From Geobacillus thermodenitrificans subsp. thermodenitrificans DSM 465 (lineage in GTDB: Bacteria; Bacillota; Bacilli; Bacillales; Anoxybacillaceae), in the NCBI RefSeq assembly GCF_000496575.1, contig NZ_AYKT01000006.1:62001-126000 (forward strand): a stretch of DNA of 64,000 bases, in the 5' to 3' direction. Positions 36,216 to 44,233 of this stretch are shown piece by piece. How positions within the stretch are numbered: position 1 is the first letter of the stretch; every line of letters begins with the position of its first letter. The notes under the pieces were generated by a model. The model did not search any database, was not told the origin of the DNA, and saw only the letters and a list, made by a program, of their open reading frames with translations. A program made the position numbers and the translations under genes.

Positions 36216-37028
36216 TCAACCGAGCGGCACTGCCTTCCGTTCTCCTTTCGAGAACGTCATCAACTCAGTATAACCAACGCTGCGGGCAAGTTCAATTGCC
36301 TTATCAAAGTCGGCACCGACATGTTCCGGCACGTGCGCGTCAGAGGAGAAGACGATTGGAATGCCTTTTTCATAGCACATTTTTAGCAAGCGTGGATCCG
36401 GGTACAGCTCACCGACCGGCTTACGCAGCCCGGCCGTGCTGATCTCAACGCATGTTTTTGAATTAGCGAGCGCCGTTGTCGCCCGGTCATATTGCTCGAG
36501 CAAAAATTCTTCATCTTCCGGAACATATTTAAAAATTTTCACCAAATCGAGGTGACCGATAATATCAAATAAGTTCGATTCAGCAAGCGTCACGACTTGA
36601 TCAAAATATTTGCGGTATGTATCGTACAAATCACGACGTTCCCACTCGCGGCGATATTCGACTAAGTCAATGCCAAAGTCGTCGACCCAATGGATGGAGC
36701 CGATGACATAGTCAAAATCGTACGAGCGGATGAACGCCGCCATCTCTTCATGCTTGCCTGGCGTATAGTCCATTTCGATGGACATTTTCACATCGATGCC
36801 GGCATCCCACGCTTCATGGAACAGCTGGACATAATCAGCCATATCGTAGCAGCGGCGCGCTTCCACCCACGGATTGGACAAAATGTTTTTTGTTTGATAA
36901 AAATGATACGCGTGTTCGGAAATGCCGAAATGCTCAATCCCTTTTTTCGCCGCCTCATCCGTAAATTGACGCAAATAATCAAGCGTCAATGTCCCCCGTT
37001 CAAGATGGTTATGGTAGTCGGTCAACAT
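36216..37028 (-). CDS. hisJ: PHP-domain histidinol-phosphatase (HisJ family)
   Basis: A 270-residue PHP-domain phosphoesterase of the HisJ/HisK type, which removes phosphate from L-histidinol phosphate. Metal-binding residues are visible: DYHNH at 4-8, Glu and His in ISEHAYHF near 36-43, EMDYTPG near 80, GSIHWVDD near 100, DIIGHLDLV near 155 and SSDAHVPEHVG near 232. The ATG at 37028 follows AGGAGAGG. It is not in a his operon here, so the substrate is inferred from the family. Confidence 0.85.
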   Translation of the reverse strand: MLTDYHNHLERGTLTLDYLRQFTDEAAKKGIEHFGISEHAYHFYQTKNILSNPWVEARRCYDMADYVQLFHEAWDAGIDVKMSIEMDYTPGKHEEMAAFIRSYDFDYVIGSIHWVDDFGIDLVEYRREWERRDLYDTYRKYFDQVVTLAESNLFDIIGHLDLVKIFKYVPEDEEFLLEQYDRATTALANSKTCVEISTAGLRKPVGELYPDPRLLKMCYEKGIPIVFSSDAHVPEHVGADFDKAIELARSVGYTELMTFSKGERKAVPLG

Positions 37029-37111
37029 CTGTCTTTCTCCTCTCCTGATGTTTTTCTCATTATAACGCATCACCGCGAAAGAGGACAACCGTTTTTCGAA
37101 TATTCATCCAA

Positions 37112-37198
37112 TCATCCGTTGGCACCGACGAGAAACAACAGACCGACGCATACTGCCACACCCGCAACCGCTAGGATCCGTCTCATGACATCATCCAT
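37112..37198 (-). CDS. Possible 28-residue membrane peptide
   Basis: A very short open frame encoding MDDVMRRILAVAGVAVCVGL followed by LFLVGANG: one membrane helix after a short charged N-terminus. AAGGAGG lies 8 nt before the ATG at 37198, which is better than chance for such a short frame. I recognise no family. It lies alone between hisJ and rsiX. Confidence 0.5.
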   Translation of the reverse strand: MDDVMRRILAVAGVAVCVGLLFLVGANG

Positions 37199-37317
37199 TC
37201 TCCATTCCTCCTTCCTTCTTCGCACCATATATGTCTTATGTCAAAACGATGATCGATAGAACAACACGACGCCGACATTAACAAAACTGTAACAAAACGC
37301 CCCCGTAAAATGACCAA

Positions 37318-37345
37318 AAGGAGGCATCGGCCGCTATCGGCCGCC
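37318..37345 (-). terminator. Possible terminator of sigX-rsiX
   Basis: CGGCCG-ATAG-CGGCCG with flanking AGG/CCT pairs, overlapping the rsiX stop and followed by CCTTTTGG on the minus strand. The T tract is short. Confidence 0.45.
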
Positions 37346-38440
37346 TGCCGTCAATAGTTCCTCGTTCGGACCGGCCGGCACCTTAATCCGCTCCCCGAGC
37401 GGATACGGACCGATGGACGAGCGGCCATTAGCCGCCAACGTCACCTCAAGCAAGCCAAACTCTTTCGCCGTCAATAAAATCGCTTCTGCCATGCGCGCCG
37501 CATCCGCTGCGTCCAGCGAAGCGGAAAAGCGAAGTGAAACAGTGGCATGACGCCCACTGGCATGAACGTGATCCACCTTCACTTCCGGTGGAATCGCCGG
37601 CTCAAGCCCACGGCCGCCCGGTTTTTTCATCCGCTGCACCGCCTCGGAAAACGAGCGGGCGGAGCTCGGTACTGAAATGAGCACGGCATGGCCGAACGAA
37701 GAAAGGCGGTTTATATAATAAATTCGTTTTTGCTGATCCACTTTTGTCGTTTTCAACGGTCCAGATGCTGATAGGTCAAGACCTTCCTCCGCTCCGGTGA
37801 AAAAGCGGATATTCTGTCCGCCCATTTGCCGCACGGTTTCCACCACCGCCATGAAAAACAGCTGCTGCTCCTCGCGATCAGCGGTAAATATGCGATGGTC
37901 GGCCGGAACGCGCACCGCCCAAGTGCCCCTGTCGCCTGCTTCTGGTGCCATCGTTATGCCATCAAGCCATTTGGCTGCGCTTCGTAACGAGGAGCGGTTG
38001 AGCTCATCCAACGCTGCCGTCAGCCGTTCTTCCAGGGCAAAACGGCCGAAAAGCGGGACAACTACCGGTACAACCATGCCAATTTTCCGGTCAGGTAAGG
38101 CGATTACCGCTTTACTTACCGCTTCATTCGACACCTCGGTCGCCATCATCGCTTCTGGATGGGAAGAAACATCGTTCGCTCGCCATGTCTGAACGGCAGA
38201 TGAAGAGGCTACCTGTTTGTCCGCCGGTTCCGGAATGATTAGACGAGGAGCGGCAAACGCAGCCGCAACAAGCACCGCCGCCGACGCAACTGCCGGAAGC
38301 CAGCGCCGTTTCCAGCGTGCCGCTCGTCGGGCGCGCTCTAGCCGCTCGTAAATATCCTCTTTCGCGCGGCGGTCTTTGACAACGGGCAACTGTTCAAGTC
38401 CGTGTTGAATACATCGCTCATTCCAGTTGAGCTTTTTCAT
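37334..38440 (-). CDS. rsiX: Anti-sigma-X factor RsiX
   Basis: A 368-residue transmembrane anti-sigma factor: cytoplasmic N-terminus (about 1-45) that binds sigma-X, a membrane helix (about 48-66) and a large extracytoplasmic domain. It is recognised mainly by position directly after sigX and by topology; sequence similarity to B. subtilis RsiX is moderate. The ATG at 38440 follows GGGAGGGG and overlaps sigX by 23 nt, as expected for co-expressed sigma/anti-sigma pairs. Confidence 0.85.
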   Translation of the reverse strand: MKKLNWNERCIQHGLEQLPVVKDRRAKEDIYERLERARRAARWKRRWLPAVASAAVLVAAAFAAPRLIIPEPADKQVASSSAVQTWRANDVSSHPEAMMATEVSNEAVSKAVIALPDRKIGMVVPVVVPLFGRFALEERLTAALDELNRSSLRSAAKWLDGITMAPEAGDRGTWAVRVPADHRIFTADREEQQLFFMAVVETVRQMGGQNIRFFTGAEEGLDLSASGPLKTTKVDQQKRIYYINRLSSFGHAVLISVPSSARSFSEAVQRMKKPGGRGLEPAIPPEVKVDHVHASGRHATVSLRFSASLDAADAARMAEAILLTAKEFGLLEVTLAANGRSSIGPYPLGERIKVPAGPNEELLTAGGR

Positions 38441-38963
38441 GTTGCCACCCCTCCCGTTCTGCCTCTTCCTCCATATATTGCTTCAGCGCCTTTAACGCGC
38501 GGTGTTGCGTCGTTTTTACTTTGCTCTCCGTCCAGCCAAGCGCTGCTGCCGTTTCCGCGATCGACAGCGACTGGATGAATCGGAGGACGAGCACAAGCTG
38601 CTGATCGACCGTACAGCGCGCCAAACAGCGATACATGAGTTGAATTTCCTCCTTTTGAATGGCAACCTCCTCCGGCATCGGTTCATCGGCGCCGATCGAC
38701 TCTTCGCTCCATTCCGACGGACCAGCCCATTTGCGCCGATGTTTTTGCCGGCGGAAAAAATCGATCGCCACATGGCGCGCAATGGACAGCAGCCACGTTT
38801 TTTCACTGCATTGCCCTTTAAACCGCTTATACGAACGCAGCACTTTCACGTACACTTCTTGGACCAAATCTTCGGCATGCTCTCGATTCCGCACCATGTA
38901 AAACAAAAAATTAAACAAATCGTCATGATACTTTTCATACAACTGTTCAAAGACGGGGTCCAT
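38418..38963 (-). CDS. sigX: ECF sigma factor SigX
   Basis: A 181-residue extracytoplasmic-function sigma factor controlling envelope modification in Bacillus. Region 2 (about 10-75) includes YHDDLFNFLFYMVRN, EDLVQEVYVKVL and EKTWLLSIARHVAIDFFR. Region 4 (about 115-170) includes RFIQSLSIAETAAALGWTESKVKTTQHRALKAL... as the promoter-binding helix-turn-helix. The ATG at 38963 follows GGGGGAGAGAG and gives the B. subtilis N-terminus. The upstream extension spans a terminator and was rejected. Confidence 0.93.
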   Translation of the reverse strand: MDPVFEQLYEKYHDDLFNFLFYMVRNREHAEDLVQEVYVKVLRSYKRFKGQCSEKTWLLSIARHVAIDFFRRQKHRRKWAGPSEWSEESIGADEPMPEEVAIQKEEIQLMYRCLARCTVDQQLVLVLRFIQSLSIAETAAALGWTESKVKTTQHRALKALKQYMEEEAEREGWQHEKAQLE

Positions 38964-39000
38964 CGTCTCTCTCCCCCTATCCTTTTCCATGGACCGAAAC

Positions 39001-39032
39001 CAAAAAAATCCCATTATCTTCATGATAACGGG
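39001..39032 (-). terminator. Terminator of the cobamide salvage operon
   Basis: CCCGTTATC-ATGAA-GATAATGGG (one G-U pair) followed by A and seven T residues on the minus strand, about 46 nt past the cblS stop. It separates the cob operon from sigX. Confidence 0.8.
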
Positions 39033-39078
39033 TGGAAAACGAAAAGGAAACTGTTTTTTATCTAAAAACATCAGGCGA

Positions 39079-39795
39079 TTACAGCTCGGCAAACAGCGAA
39101 AAAAAGAGACGTCCAGCCTGCTTCCTTAACACCTGCTCTCCAGCCGGGTCATAACTGATCAGCAAAGAGGTTGCCGGACCGCCGGAAGCAAAGAGCGGCA
39201 GCGGGCACGCACAGGCGCACCACTGACGGCCGTTGGCGACCAACAGCTGTGTCCATTCATAATAAATACCTTTTGAACCGATAGGGATCAATTCATAAAC
39301 ATACGGAGAAGCGAGAAGTTCGGCAACGAGTGAAAGAGGCGCGATCCAGTCCGAGTGCACCAACACGGCTGAGCCGACGAGCGGACGACCGATAACGGCA
39401 AACTTGGCTGTCTCCGGTGTGATGCCGATTCTCTTTTGTCCATGAGCCACTGTTCCGATCGCTGTCACCCCAAGCGCCGACTGTACGGTGGCAAAATTTG
39501 ATTCACTGCTGCCTGTAATTGGGAGATCAAGTCCCAGCTCACTGCCCGCTTGCCTAATGCCACGGCAAAGAGCTTCCCATCGCTCATCAGCAATAAAGTT
39601 TTGCAGCACAACCGCCTTTGCCTCTGCCCCGACGCTTACTAATTCCATTAAGGCGACGCGGGCAGCAAAATAGGCAGTTGTCTCGGCCGGAACAAACACC
39701 GCATCGCCTTGTTTTTCCCCAACCGCTGCTGAACCGTCGGCGGCAATCGCTAGTTCAACACCATCGGTGAGCGGGAGAAAAAGCACATCACGCAT
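39079..39795 (-). CDS. cblS: Alpha-ribazole kinase CblS
   Basis: A 238-residue protein resembling the AIR-synthase/PurM-related family, assigned as CblS, which phosphorylates alpha-ribazole to alpha-ribazole phosphate, the lower-ligand donor for CobS. Identification rests on coupling to a CblT-type membrane protein and on the cob operon, with supporting features such as VHSDWIAPLSLVAELL. CblT/CblS pairs are known from Listeria and Geobacillus. The ATG at 39795 overlaps cblT by 8 nt. Last gene of the operon. Confidence 0.72.
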   Translation of the reverse strand: MRDVLFLPLTDGVELAIAADGSAAVGEKQGDAVFVPAETTAYFAARVALMELVSVGAEAKAVVLQNFIADERWEALCRGIRQAGSELGLDLPITGSSESNFATVQSALGVTAIGTVAHGQKRIGITPETAKFAVIGRPLVGSAVLVHSDWIAPLSLVAELLASPYVYELIPIGSKGIYYEWTQLLVANGRQWCACACPLPLFASGGPATSLLISYDPAGEQVLRKQAGRLFFSLFAEL

Positions 39796-40276
39796 GCGGC
39801 GCCTTCCCCCCTACTTTCGCTGCCAAGCGGACGACAGACGGCATAACCGCCATGGCGATCAATATATTCATAGCAGTGGCCACCGACAGCGGCGGAATGA
39901 CCGCGATAACCAACGGCCAACCGAACGCAACGACAAGCGGCAACGGCGCCAAGAACACGTTACCGACAAAAAAGGCGATCGCTCCACCAAAGCGCCAGCC
40001 CCGCCCGTACATCGCGGCAAACAACGCACCAAGCACCGCCATTTCACAAGCGACAAGCCAATGGAACGGGCCGAGCGGCCAGCCGCCGATATAGGCGGAA
40101 ATGAAGTGGCCAAGCCCGGCGACCGTTGCTCCGGCTTGCGGGCCGAGAACAGCGGCGGCAACGAGTGCCGGCGCACTGTCTAAAGCGATGCTACCGACAA
40201 ACGTCGGTAGCTTGATGAACGAACCGATGACAGAAAGCGCCATACAAACGGCCAGCCAGGCAAAACGGCGGTTCAT
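39788..40276 (-). CDS. cblT: Alpha-ribazole transporter CblT (ECF S-component type)
   Basis: A 162-residue membrane protein with five to six helices and the look of an ECF-transporter substrate-binding (S) component, for example KLPTFVGSIALDSAPALVAA and GHFISAYIGGWPLGPFHW. It pairs with CblS for uptake of alpha-ribazole. No ECF ATPases are encoded here, so it would share the general ECF module or act alone. The start ATGA at 40276 overlaps the adenosyltransferase gene by 4 nt. Confidence 0.75.
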   Translation of the reverse strand: MNRRFAWLAVCMALSVIGSFIKLPTFVGSIALDSAPALVAAAVLGPQAGATVAGLGHFISAYIGGWPLGPFHWLVACEMAVLGALFAAMYGRGWRFGGAIAFFVGNVFLAPLPLVVAFGWPLVIAVIPPLSVATAMNILIAMAVMPSVVRLAAKVGGKAPHA

Positions 40277-40851
40277 TGTTTTTCCTCCTTGTCTCGGAAC
40301 ACAATGGCACTCCGTTCGTATTCGATGTCGGCCACCCCTAAGCGCGCGTTCACCACCCGGGCAGCAGCGAACAAATAATCCGATAGACGATTCATATATT
40401 TGAGTACGGCATCATTGATCGGTTCCGCTTTTTGCAAGGAAACGATGCACCGTTCCGCCCGCCTTGTCACCGTGCGCGCCATATGAAGCGCAGCCGCCGC
40501 CTTCGAACCGCCTGGCAAAATGAACTTCTGCAGCGGCGGAGCCTCTTGCACGTACTCATCAATGCGCTGTTCTAAAAACGTGACCATCTCCTCGGTCACT
40601 TTATACGGCATCTTCCCGTTAACGATGGCCAAGTCACCGCCGCAGTCAAACAGCTCGTGCTGGATTTTTTGCAACTCGGCGCAAAGGTCACGAAACCGCT
40701 CATCGCCTGCCAATAAAGCGAGCGACCAGCCGATGAACGAATTCGCCTCATCAACCGTTCCGTACGCCTCGACGCGCAAATGATCTTTATCGACGCGCCC
40801 GCCGACTAAACTCGTTTTTCCTTGATCCCCTGTTCGTGTATACAGTTTCAT
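40273..40851 (-). CDS. PduO-type ATP:cob(I)alamin adenosyltransferase
   Basis: A 192-residue trimeric-type corrinoid adenosyltransferase that makes the Co-C bond of adenosylcobalamin or adenosylcobinamide. It begins MKLYTRTGDQGKTSLVGG (family ATP-binding motif). VEAYGTVDEANSFIG, the conserved RRAER near 135 and the NRLSDYLFAAAR motif follow. The ATG at 40851 follows GAGAGG; upstream frames belong to the neighbour. Symbol usage varies (cobO, pduO, yvqK), so none is given. Confidence 0.92.
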   Translation of the reverse strand: MKLYTRTGDQGKTSLVGGRVDKDHLRVEAYGTVDEANSFIGWSLALLAGDERFRDLCAELQKIQHELFDCGGDLAIVNGKMPYKVTEEMVTFLEQRIDEYVQEAPPLQKFILPGGSKAAAALHMARTVTRRAERCIVSLQKAEPINDAVLKYMNRLSDYLFAAARVVNARLGVADIEYERSAIVFRDKEEKQ

Positions 40852-40865
40852 TCGTCCTCTCCCCT

Positions 40866-41282
40866 TTATTTTAATCGTTCTGCTAACCCGCACCAAAGCC
40901 GGTCGACACGGCAGCACATGGCAGCAAGCCGCTGGTAGCATACCCCAACGGCATCGCGCCAGCGACGATCCGCTGGATCGGTAGGAACGATGCCTTGCGT
41001 TACGTCTGTCCCAACCCAGACGACGGTGCGGCCAGCCACTTCGTCTTCCCACTGCTTCCAAGCGTGGAAAAATCGCTCCCATTCCGCGGTATCCGGAAGG
41101 CGGCGAATGGCGGCTTCGAGTCCCTCAAAGACGACCGTTTTCGCCACCTTGACGCCGTTCGGCGGCCCGTATGGCTCTTGATAGCCGTCATGCCATACAA
41201 TCTGAACGCCGTCTCCTATTCCATATCGTTCCCGCACCCATTTTCGTTTTCCTTGAAACGCACCGCCGACAACGAAATGCAT
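40866..41282 (-). CDS. Divergent short CobU-like protein
   Basis: A 138-residue protein related to adenosylcobinamide kinase/guanylyltransferase but shorter than CobU (about 180). The P-loop is degenerate: GGAFQGKR has Arg where Ser/Thr is needed. The central DCLT.WL segment is missing. The C-terminus (GIVPTDPADRRWRDAVG .. RLAAM .. GLAERLK) fits the CobU C-terminus better than the full CobU in this operon does. The ATG at 41282 has GGGGGGAGAG before it and lies inside the cobC 3' end (67-nt overlap). Activity cannot be predicted. Confidence 0.75.
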   Translation of the reverse strand: MHFVVGGAFQGKRKWVRERYGIGDGVQIVWHDGYQEPYGPPNGVKVAKTVVFEGLEAAIRRLPDTAEWERFFHAWKQWEDEVAGRTVVWVGTDVTQGIVPTDPADRRWRDAVGVCYQRLAAMCCRVDRLWCGLAERLK

Positions 41283-41866
41283 CGCTCTCCCCCCTTCCAG
41301 CGCCCGATCGTTGAATCAAGCGTATACCCGCCTGCAAACGGCACGTCCCATTCCCAAAAGGAACGCGAAGTCGGTGCATATTGCTCGAGCATGAAGCGGA
41401 TCGGGCCGCCGTGGGTGATGACGGCGATATGGCGGGCACCGCTTCGCTCAGCCAAAGCGAGCGTCTTTGTGAACGCCTGTTTGATGCGCTTCTGAAAACC
41501 AGCATAGCTTTCTCCGCCAGGTGGCGCCACAGAAAACGGCGCTTCAAGCCATTGGCGGTATGCCGGATCCTCGTTTAACTCGGCGAAGGTCTTTCCTTCC
41601 CAATCGCCAAACGACAGCTCGCGCCACCAGCTTGTCCACCAGTCCGCTGGACGGCCGCCGAACAATAAGGCAGCCGTTTCCCGGCAGCGGCGAAGATCGC
41701 TCGAAACAATCCGGTCAACCGCCATAGGCAGCTTGGGCTTTAGGCTGCTGAGCCGAACGCGCTCAGCAGCAGCCAACGGCGCATCCGTCCAACCAATATA
41801 CGCCCGCTGGCGGTTCAACGCTGTCATCCCATGGCGGATGAATGTAATAGCCAAACGACGCCCCAT
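41216..41866 (-). CDS. cobC: Histidine phosphatase, alpha-ribazole/cobalamin-5'-phosphate phosphatase type
   Basis: A 216-residue histidine phosphatase with the catalytic RHG motif (FIRHGMTALNR near 9-19), a second Arg in SSDLRRCRETA and the second His in VITHGGPIRFM. In this operon it most likely removes the 5'-phosphate from alpha-ribazole phosphate or cobalamin phosphate. The ATG at 41866 follows GGGGAG. It overlaps cobS by 43 nt and the CobU-like gene by 67 nt. Confidence 0.85.
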   Translation of the reverse strand: MGRRLAITFIRHGMTALNRQRAYIGWTDAPLAAAERVRLSSLKPKLPMAVDRIVSSDLRRCRETAALLFGGRPADWWTSWWRELSFGDWEGKTFAELNEDPAYRQWLEAPFSVAPPGGESYAGFQKRIKQAFTKTLALAERSGARHIAVITHGGPIRFMLEQYAPTSRSFWEWDVPFAGGYTLDSTIGRWKGGERCISLSAVRFKENENGCGNDME

Positions 41867-42612
41867 AAAAGCGTCTCCCCTCCTTCAATCAGCGCTCCGA
41901 GCACATCGCCGGTAACGCCGCCAAACTGTTTTTCCACCCATGGCTTGGCTCCTAACGCCAAAAGCGCCATCGCCACAGCGAGCGCTGCACTTGTCCATAC
42001 AGGGACGCCCCCGAGCACCGAGAGAAGTGAAAGGACGAGGAAAGCGAGCACCAACGCCCAGACAGCATCGTGCCATGAAATATATTCGCGCACTGATGCC
42101 GCCATTCCTGTCGGTTTCGCCAGCTTGCCGACAGAAAGCAGCCAAGCGGCCCCCGAACGCGATAAAAGCGGAATCGCAACAAACAAAGCTGGCGGAATCT
42201 CGGCCTTAATCGTCTCATACAAAAACAACCAACGAAATGACAATAAACAGGCAAGCGACAAAACAGCGAATGCGCCGACACGCGAATCGGACATAATCTC
42301 TTGTCGCCGTTTGGCGTCGCGATATGAAAAAAAGGCGTCGCTCACATCCATCCAGCCGTCGGCGTGCAAACCGCCAGCCAGCCAAATACCGAGCCAAAGA
42401 AGAAAAAGTGCCAAAAAGAGCGGCGTGCCGAACGAAAACATAGAACATAAAGCATATGTCCCAGCAGCCAGCGCCCCGATCGCCGCCCCCGCAAGCGGCA
42501 TACTGCGCACGAGCCAACGGACATGGATGTCATTCCATTCAATTGATCGCCGAATTGGAATGACGGTAAACAACTGCAACGCCAACAGCCAGCCGTTCCA
42601 CATCTGCCTCAT
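41824..42612 (-). CDS. cobS: Adenosylcobinamide-GDP ribazoletransferase (cobalamin synthase)
   Basis: A 262-residue membrane enzyme that joins adenosylcobinamide-GDP to alpha-ribazole (phosphate). It has six to seven helices and the family motif GLHADGWMDVSDAFFS near 92-107. A conserved DSRVGAFAV follows. The ATGA at 42612 overlaps the cobU stop by 4 nt. A second ATG at 42603 is possible. Confidence 0.92.
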   Translation of the reverse strand: MRQMWNGWLLALQLFTVIPIRRSIEWNDIHVRWLVRSMPLAGAAIGALAAGTYALCSMFSFGTPLFLALFLLWLGIWLAGGLHADGWMDVSDAFFSYRDAKRRQEIMSDSRVGAFAVLSLACLLSFRWLFLYETIKAEIPPALFVAIPLLSRSGAAWLLSVGKLAKPTGMAASVREYISWHDAVWALVLAFLVLSLLSVLGGVPVWTSAALAVAMALLALGAKPWVEKQFGGVTGDVLGALIEGGETLLWGVVWLLHSSAMG

Positions 42613-43166
42613 TGCGGCCACCGCCCTTTTTTCACTCGAACGAGACCGCATTCAACCACCGCGGCAACCGCCGCTTCTGCAACCAACTGTTGATGAAGCC
42701 AACCGAGCGTTTTCATATAGCAAAACGTGCCAGGATCAGTCGGTACACCGCCAGAAAACAGTTCGTTTGAAACGATGACAACAGCGCGGCAAGCATCCGC
42801 TAAACTCCGCACGTCATCTAACAGATGGCCGGCGATGGCGAATGACGCCTCCTCCGTTCGCCAACTGTCGCCGACAAACAAGTCATTCGCCAGCCACATG
42901 GTTAAACAATCAATGAGCACAACGTCGGAAGGACGAAGCGACTCGGCAAGCTGCTCAAGACGTGCCGGCCCTTCCCACACCATCCAGTACGCCCCACTGG
43001 CTGTGCGCCGCTCTTGATGGCGACGGATGCGCGCCGCCATTTCCTCATCCGTCGCCTGCGCAGTGGCAAGATAATGGAGACGGCCGCCATGAGCGAGACT
43101 CCTAGCACATGCTTCCGCCACTTCGCTTTTGCCGCTGCGCACCGCGCCGCTCACAAACACGATCAT
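42609..43166 (-). CDS. cobU: Adenosylcobinamide kinase / guanylyltransferase CobU
   Basis: A 185-residue CobU-family enzyme that phosphorylates adenosylcobinamide and transfers GMP. The P-loop is SGAVRSGKSEVA near 6-17, the guanylylated His candidate lies in RIRRHQERR near 47, and the central motif is VLIDCLTMWLANDL near 88. The C-terminal third after IVSNEL (SGGVPTDPGTFCYMKTLG) departs from the usual GIVP..A.R.FRD pattern. The ATGA at 43166 overlaps the cobD stop. See the divergent second copy at 40866. Confidence 0.88.
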   Translation of the reverse strand: MIVFVSGAVRSGKSEVAEACARSLAHGGRLHYLATAQATDEEMAARIRRHQERRTASGAYWMVWEGPARLEQLAESLRPSDVVLIDCLTMWLANDLFVGDSWRTEEASFAIAGHLLDDVRSLADACRAVVIVSNELFSGGVPTDPGTFCYMKTLGWLHQQLVAEAAVAAVVECGLVRVKKGRWPQ

Positions 43167-44233
43167 CCATCCCACCCCGCAAGCGCTTCGAGAAGCCGGT
43201 CGTTTTCCATCGGTGTTTTGACGGCCAGCCGAACATAGCGGCCGTCAAGTCCGGGGAAATTCATCGTATGCCGCGGTACAATCCCTTTCTTTAATAAATG
43301 GTAGAGCAGCGCCTCCGTCCGTCCTGTCCGTGGACGCAACAAGTAAAAGTTGACGACTGACGGCGAGACGTCGTACCGTTCGGCTGGAAGCGCTTGGAAC
43401 ACCCGCTCCCGCTCAGCCGCTAGTTGCTCTTTTGTCCACGTCACAAACGAATCCATTTGCAAAAAGCGAATGGCTAGCTGTTGGGCAACTTGACTCACAC
43501 TCCATGGCGGCTGCCTCGTTTTTAACGTGGCAACGATCTCCTCATTGGCAACGACATAGCCGAGTCGTGCTCCTGCTAAATGATGGATTTTCGTCAATGA
43601 CCGGAGCACGATGAGGCGTGAGTAGCGGTCCAACCAGCGCACAGCAGTAAACCCGCCGCGCCAAAACGGATAAAATGCTTCATCCACAACGATATATGTA
43701 CCGGCTTGATCGGCCGCATCAATGAACAATCGAAGTTCATGTTCCGGCATCACCGTCCCGGTCGGATTGTTCGGATGGCAAAAAAAAACGATGTCCTGCC
43801 TCGCCGCCCATGCTGCCGCCTCATCAATATCATATGAAAAGCCGCATTGTTCCTCGGCCATCAACGCCGCTACCTCACAACCGTAGGCGAGGCAGGCACG
43901 CCGATATTCCGAAAATGTCGGTTCTAACACACCGACTCGCCGTCCGGCAAACAGCGCCGCCAACAAATAAATTGCCTCTGCCGCCCCGTTCGTCATGAGC
44001 ACTTGTCTACGCTCAATCCCTTCCTGCTTGGCGATCAATGCGACAAGCGCTTCCGCTTCCAAGTCAGGATATTCACCAACCCAGCGAATCCACTCCTCAC
44101 TGTCCGGCCAGGCGGAAAGCGGCAGCTGGTACGGGTTCGTATTGACGCTGAAATCAACATACTTATGTGGAGGGGTAAGTCCGCACTGCTTATAGAGCAC
44201 GTGCGGATTCGCCCCATGCGCCGGCCAATACAA
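43163..44233 (-). CDS. cobD: Threonine-phosphate decarboxylase CobD
   Basis: A 356-residue PLP enzyme making (R)-1-amino-2-propanol O-2-phosphate, the arm added by CbiB. It is an aminotransferase class I/II relative with HPNNPTGTVMP near 152, DEAFYPFW near 187 and the Schiff-base Lys in SLTKIHHLAGARLGY near 215. The start is a TTG at 44233, 7 nt after GGAGGG. It overlaps cbiB by 44 nt. Confidence 0.92.
   Translation of the reverse strand: MYWPAHGANPHVLYKQCGLTPPHKYVDFSVNTNPYQLPLSAWPDSEEWIRWVGEYPDLEAEALVALIAKQEGIERRQVLMTNGAAEAIYLLAALFAGRRVGVLEPTFSEYRRACLAYGCEVAALMAEEQCGFSYDIDEAAAWAARQDIVFFCHPNNPTGTVMPEHELRLFIDAADQAGTYIVVDEAFYPFWRGGFTAVRWLDRYSRLIVLRSLTKIHHLAGARLGYVVANEEIVATLKTRQPPWSVSQVAQQLAIRFLQMDSFVTWTKEQLAAERERVFQALPAERYDVSPSVVNFYLLRPRTGRTEALLYHLLKKGIVPRHTMNFPGLDGRYVRLAVKTPMENDRLLEALAGWDG

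Noticed and set aside
41831-42778. 315-codon plus-strand frame opposite cobS and cobU
   Set aside because: Antisense shadow of two well-supported cob genes, with no ribosome site and biased composition.
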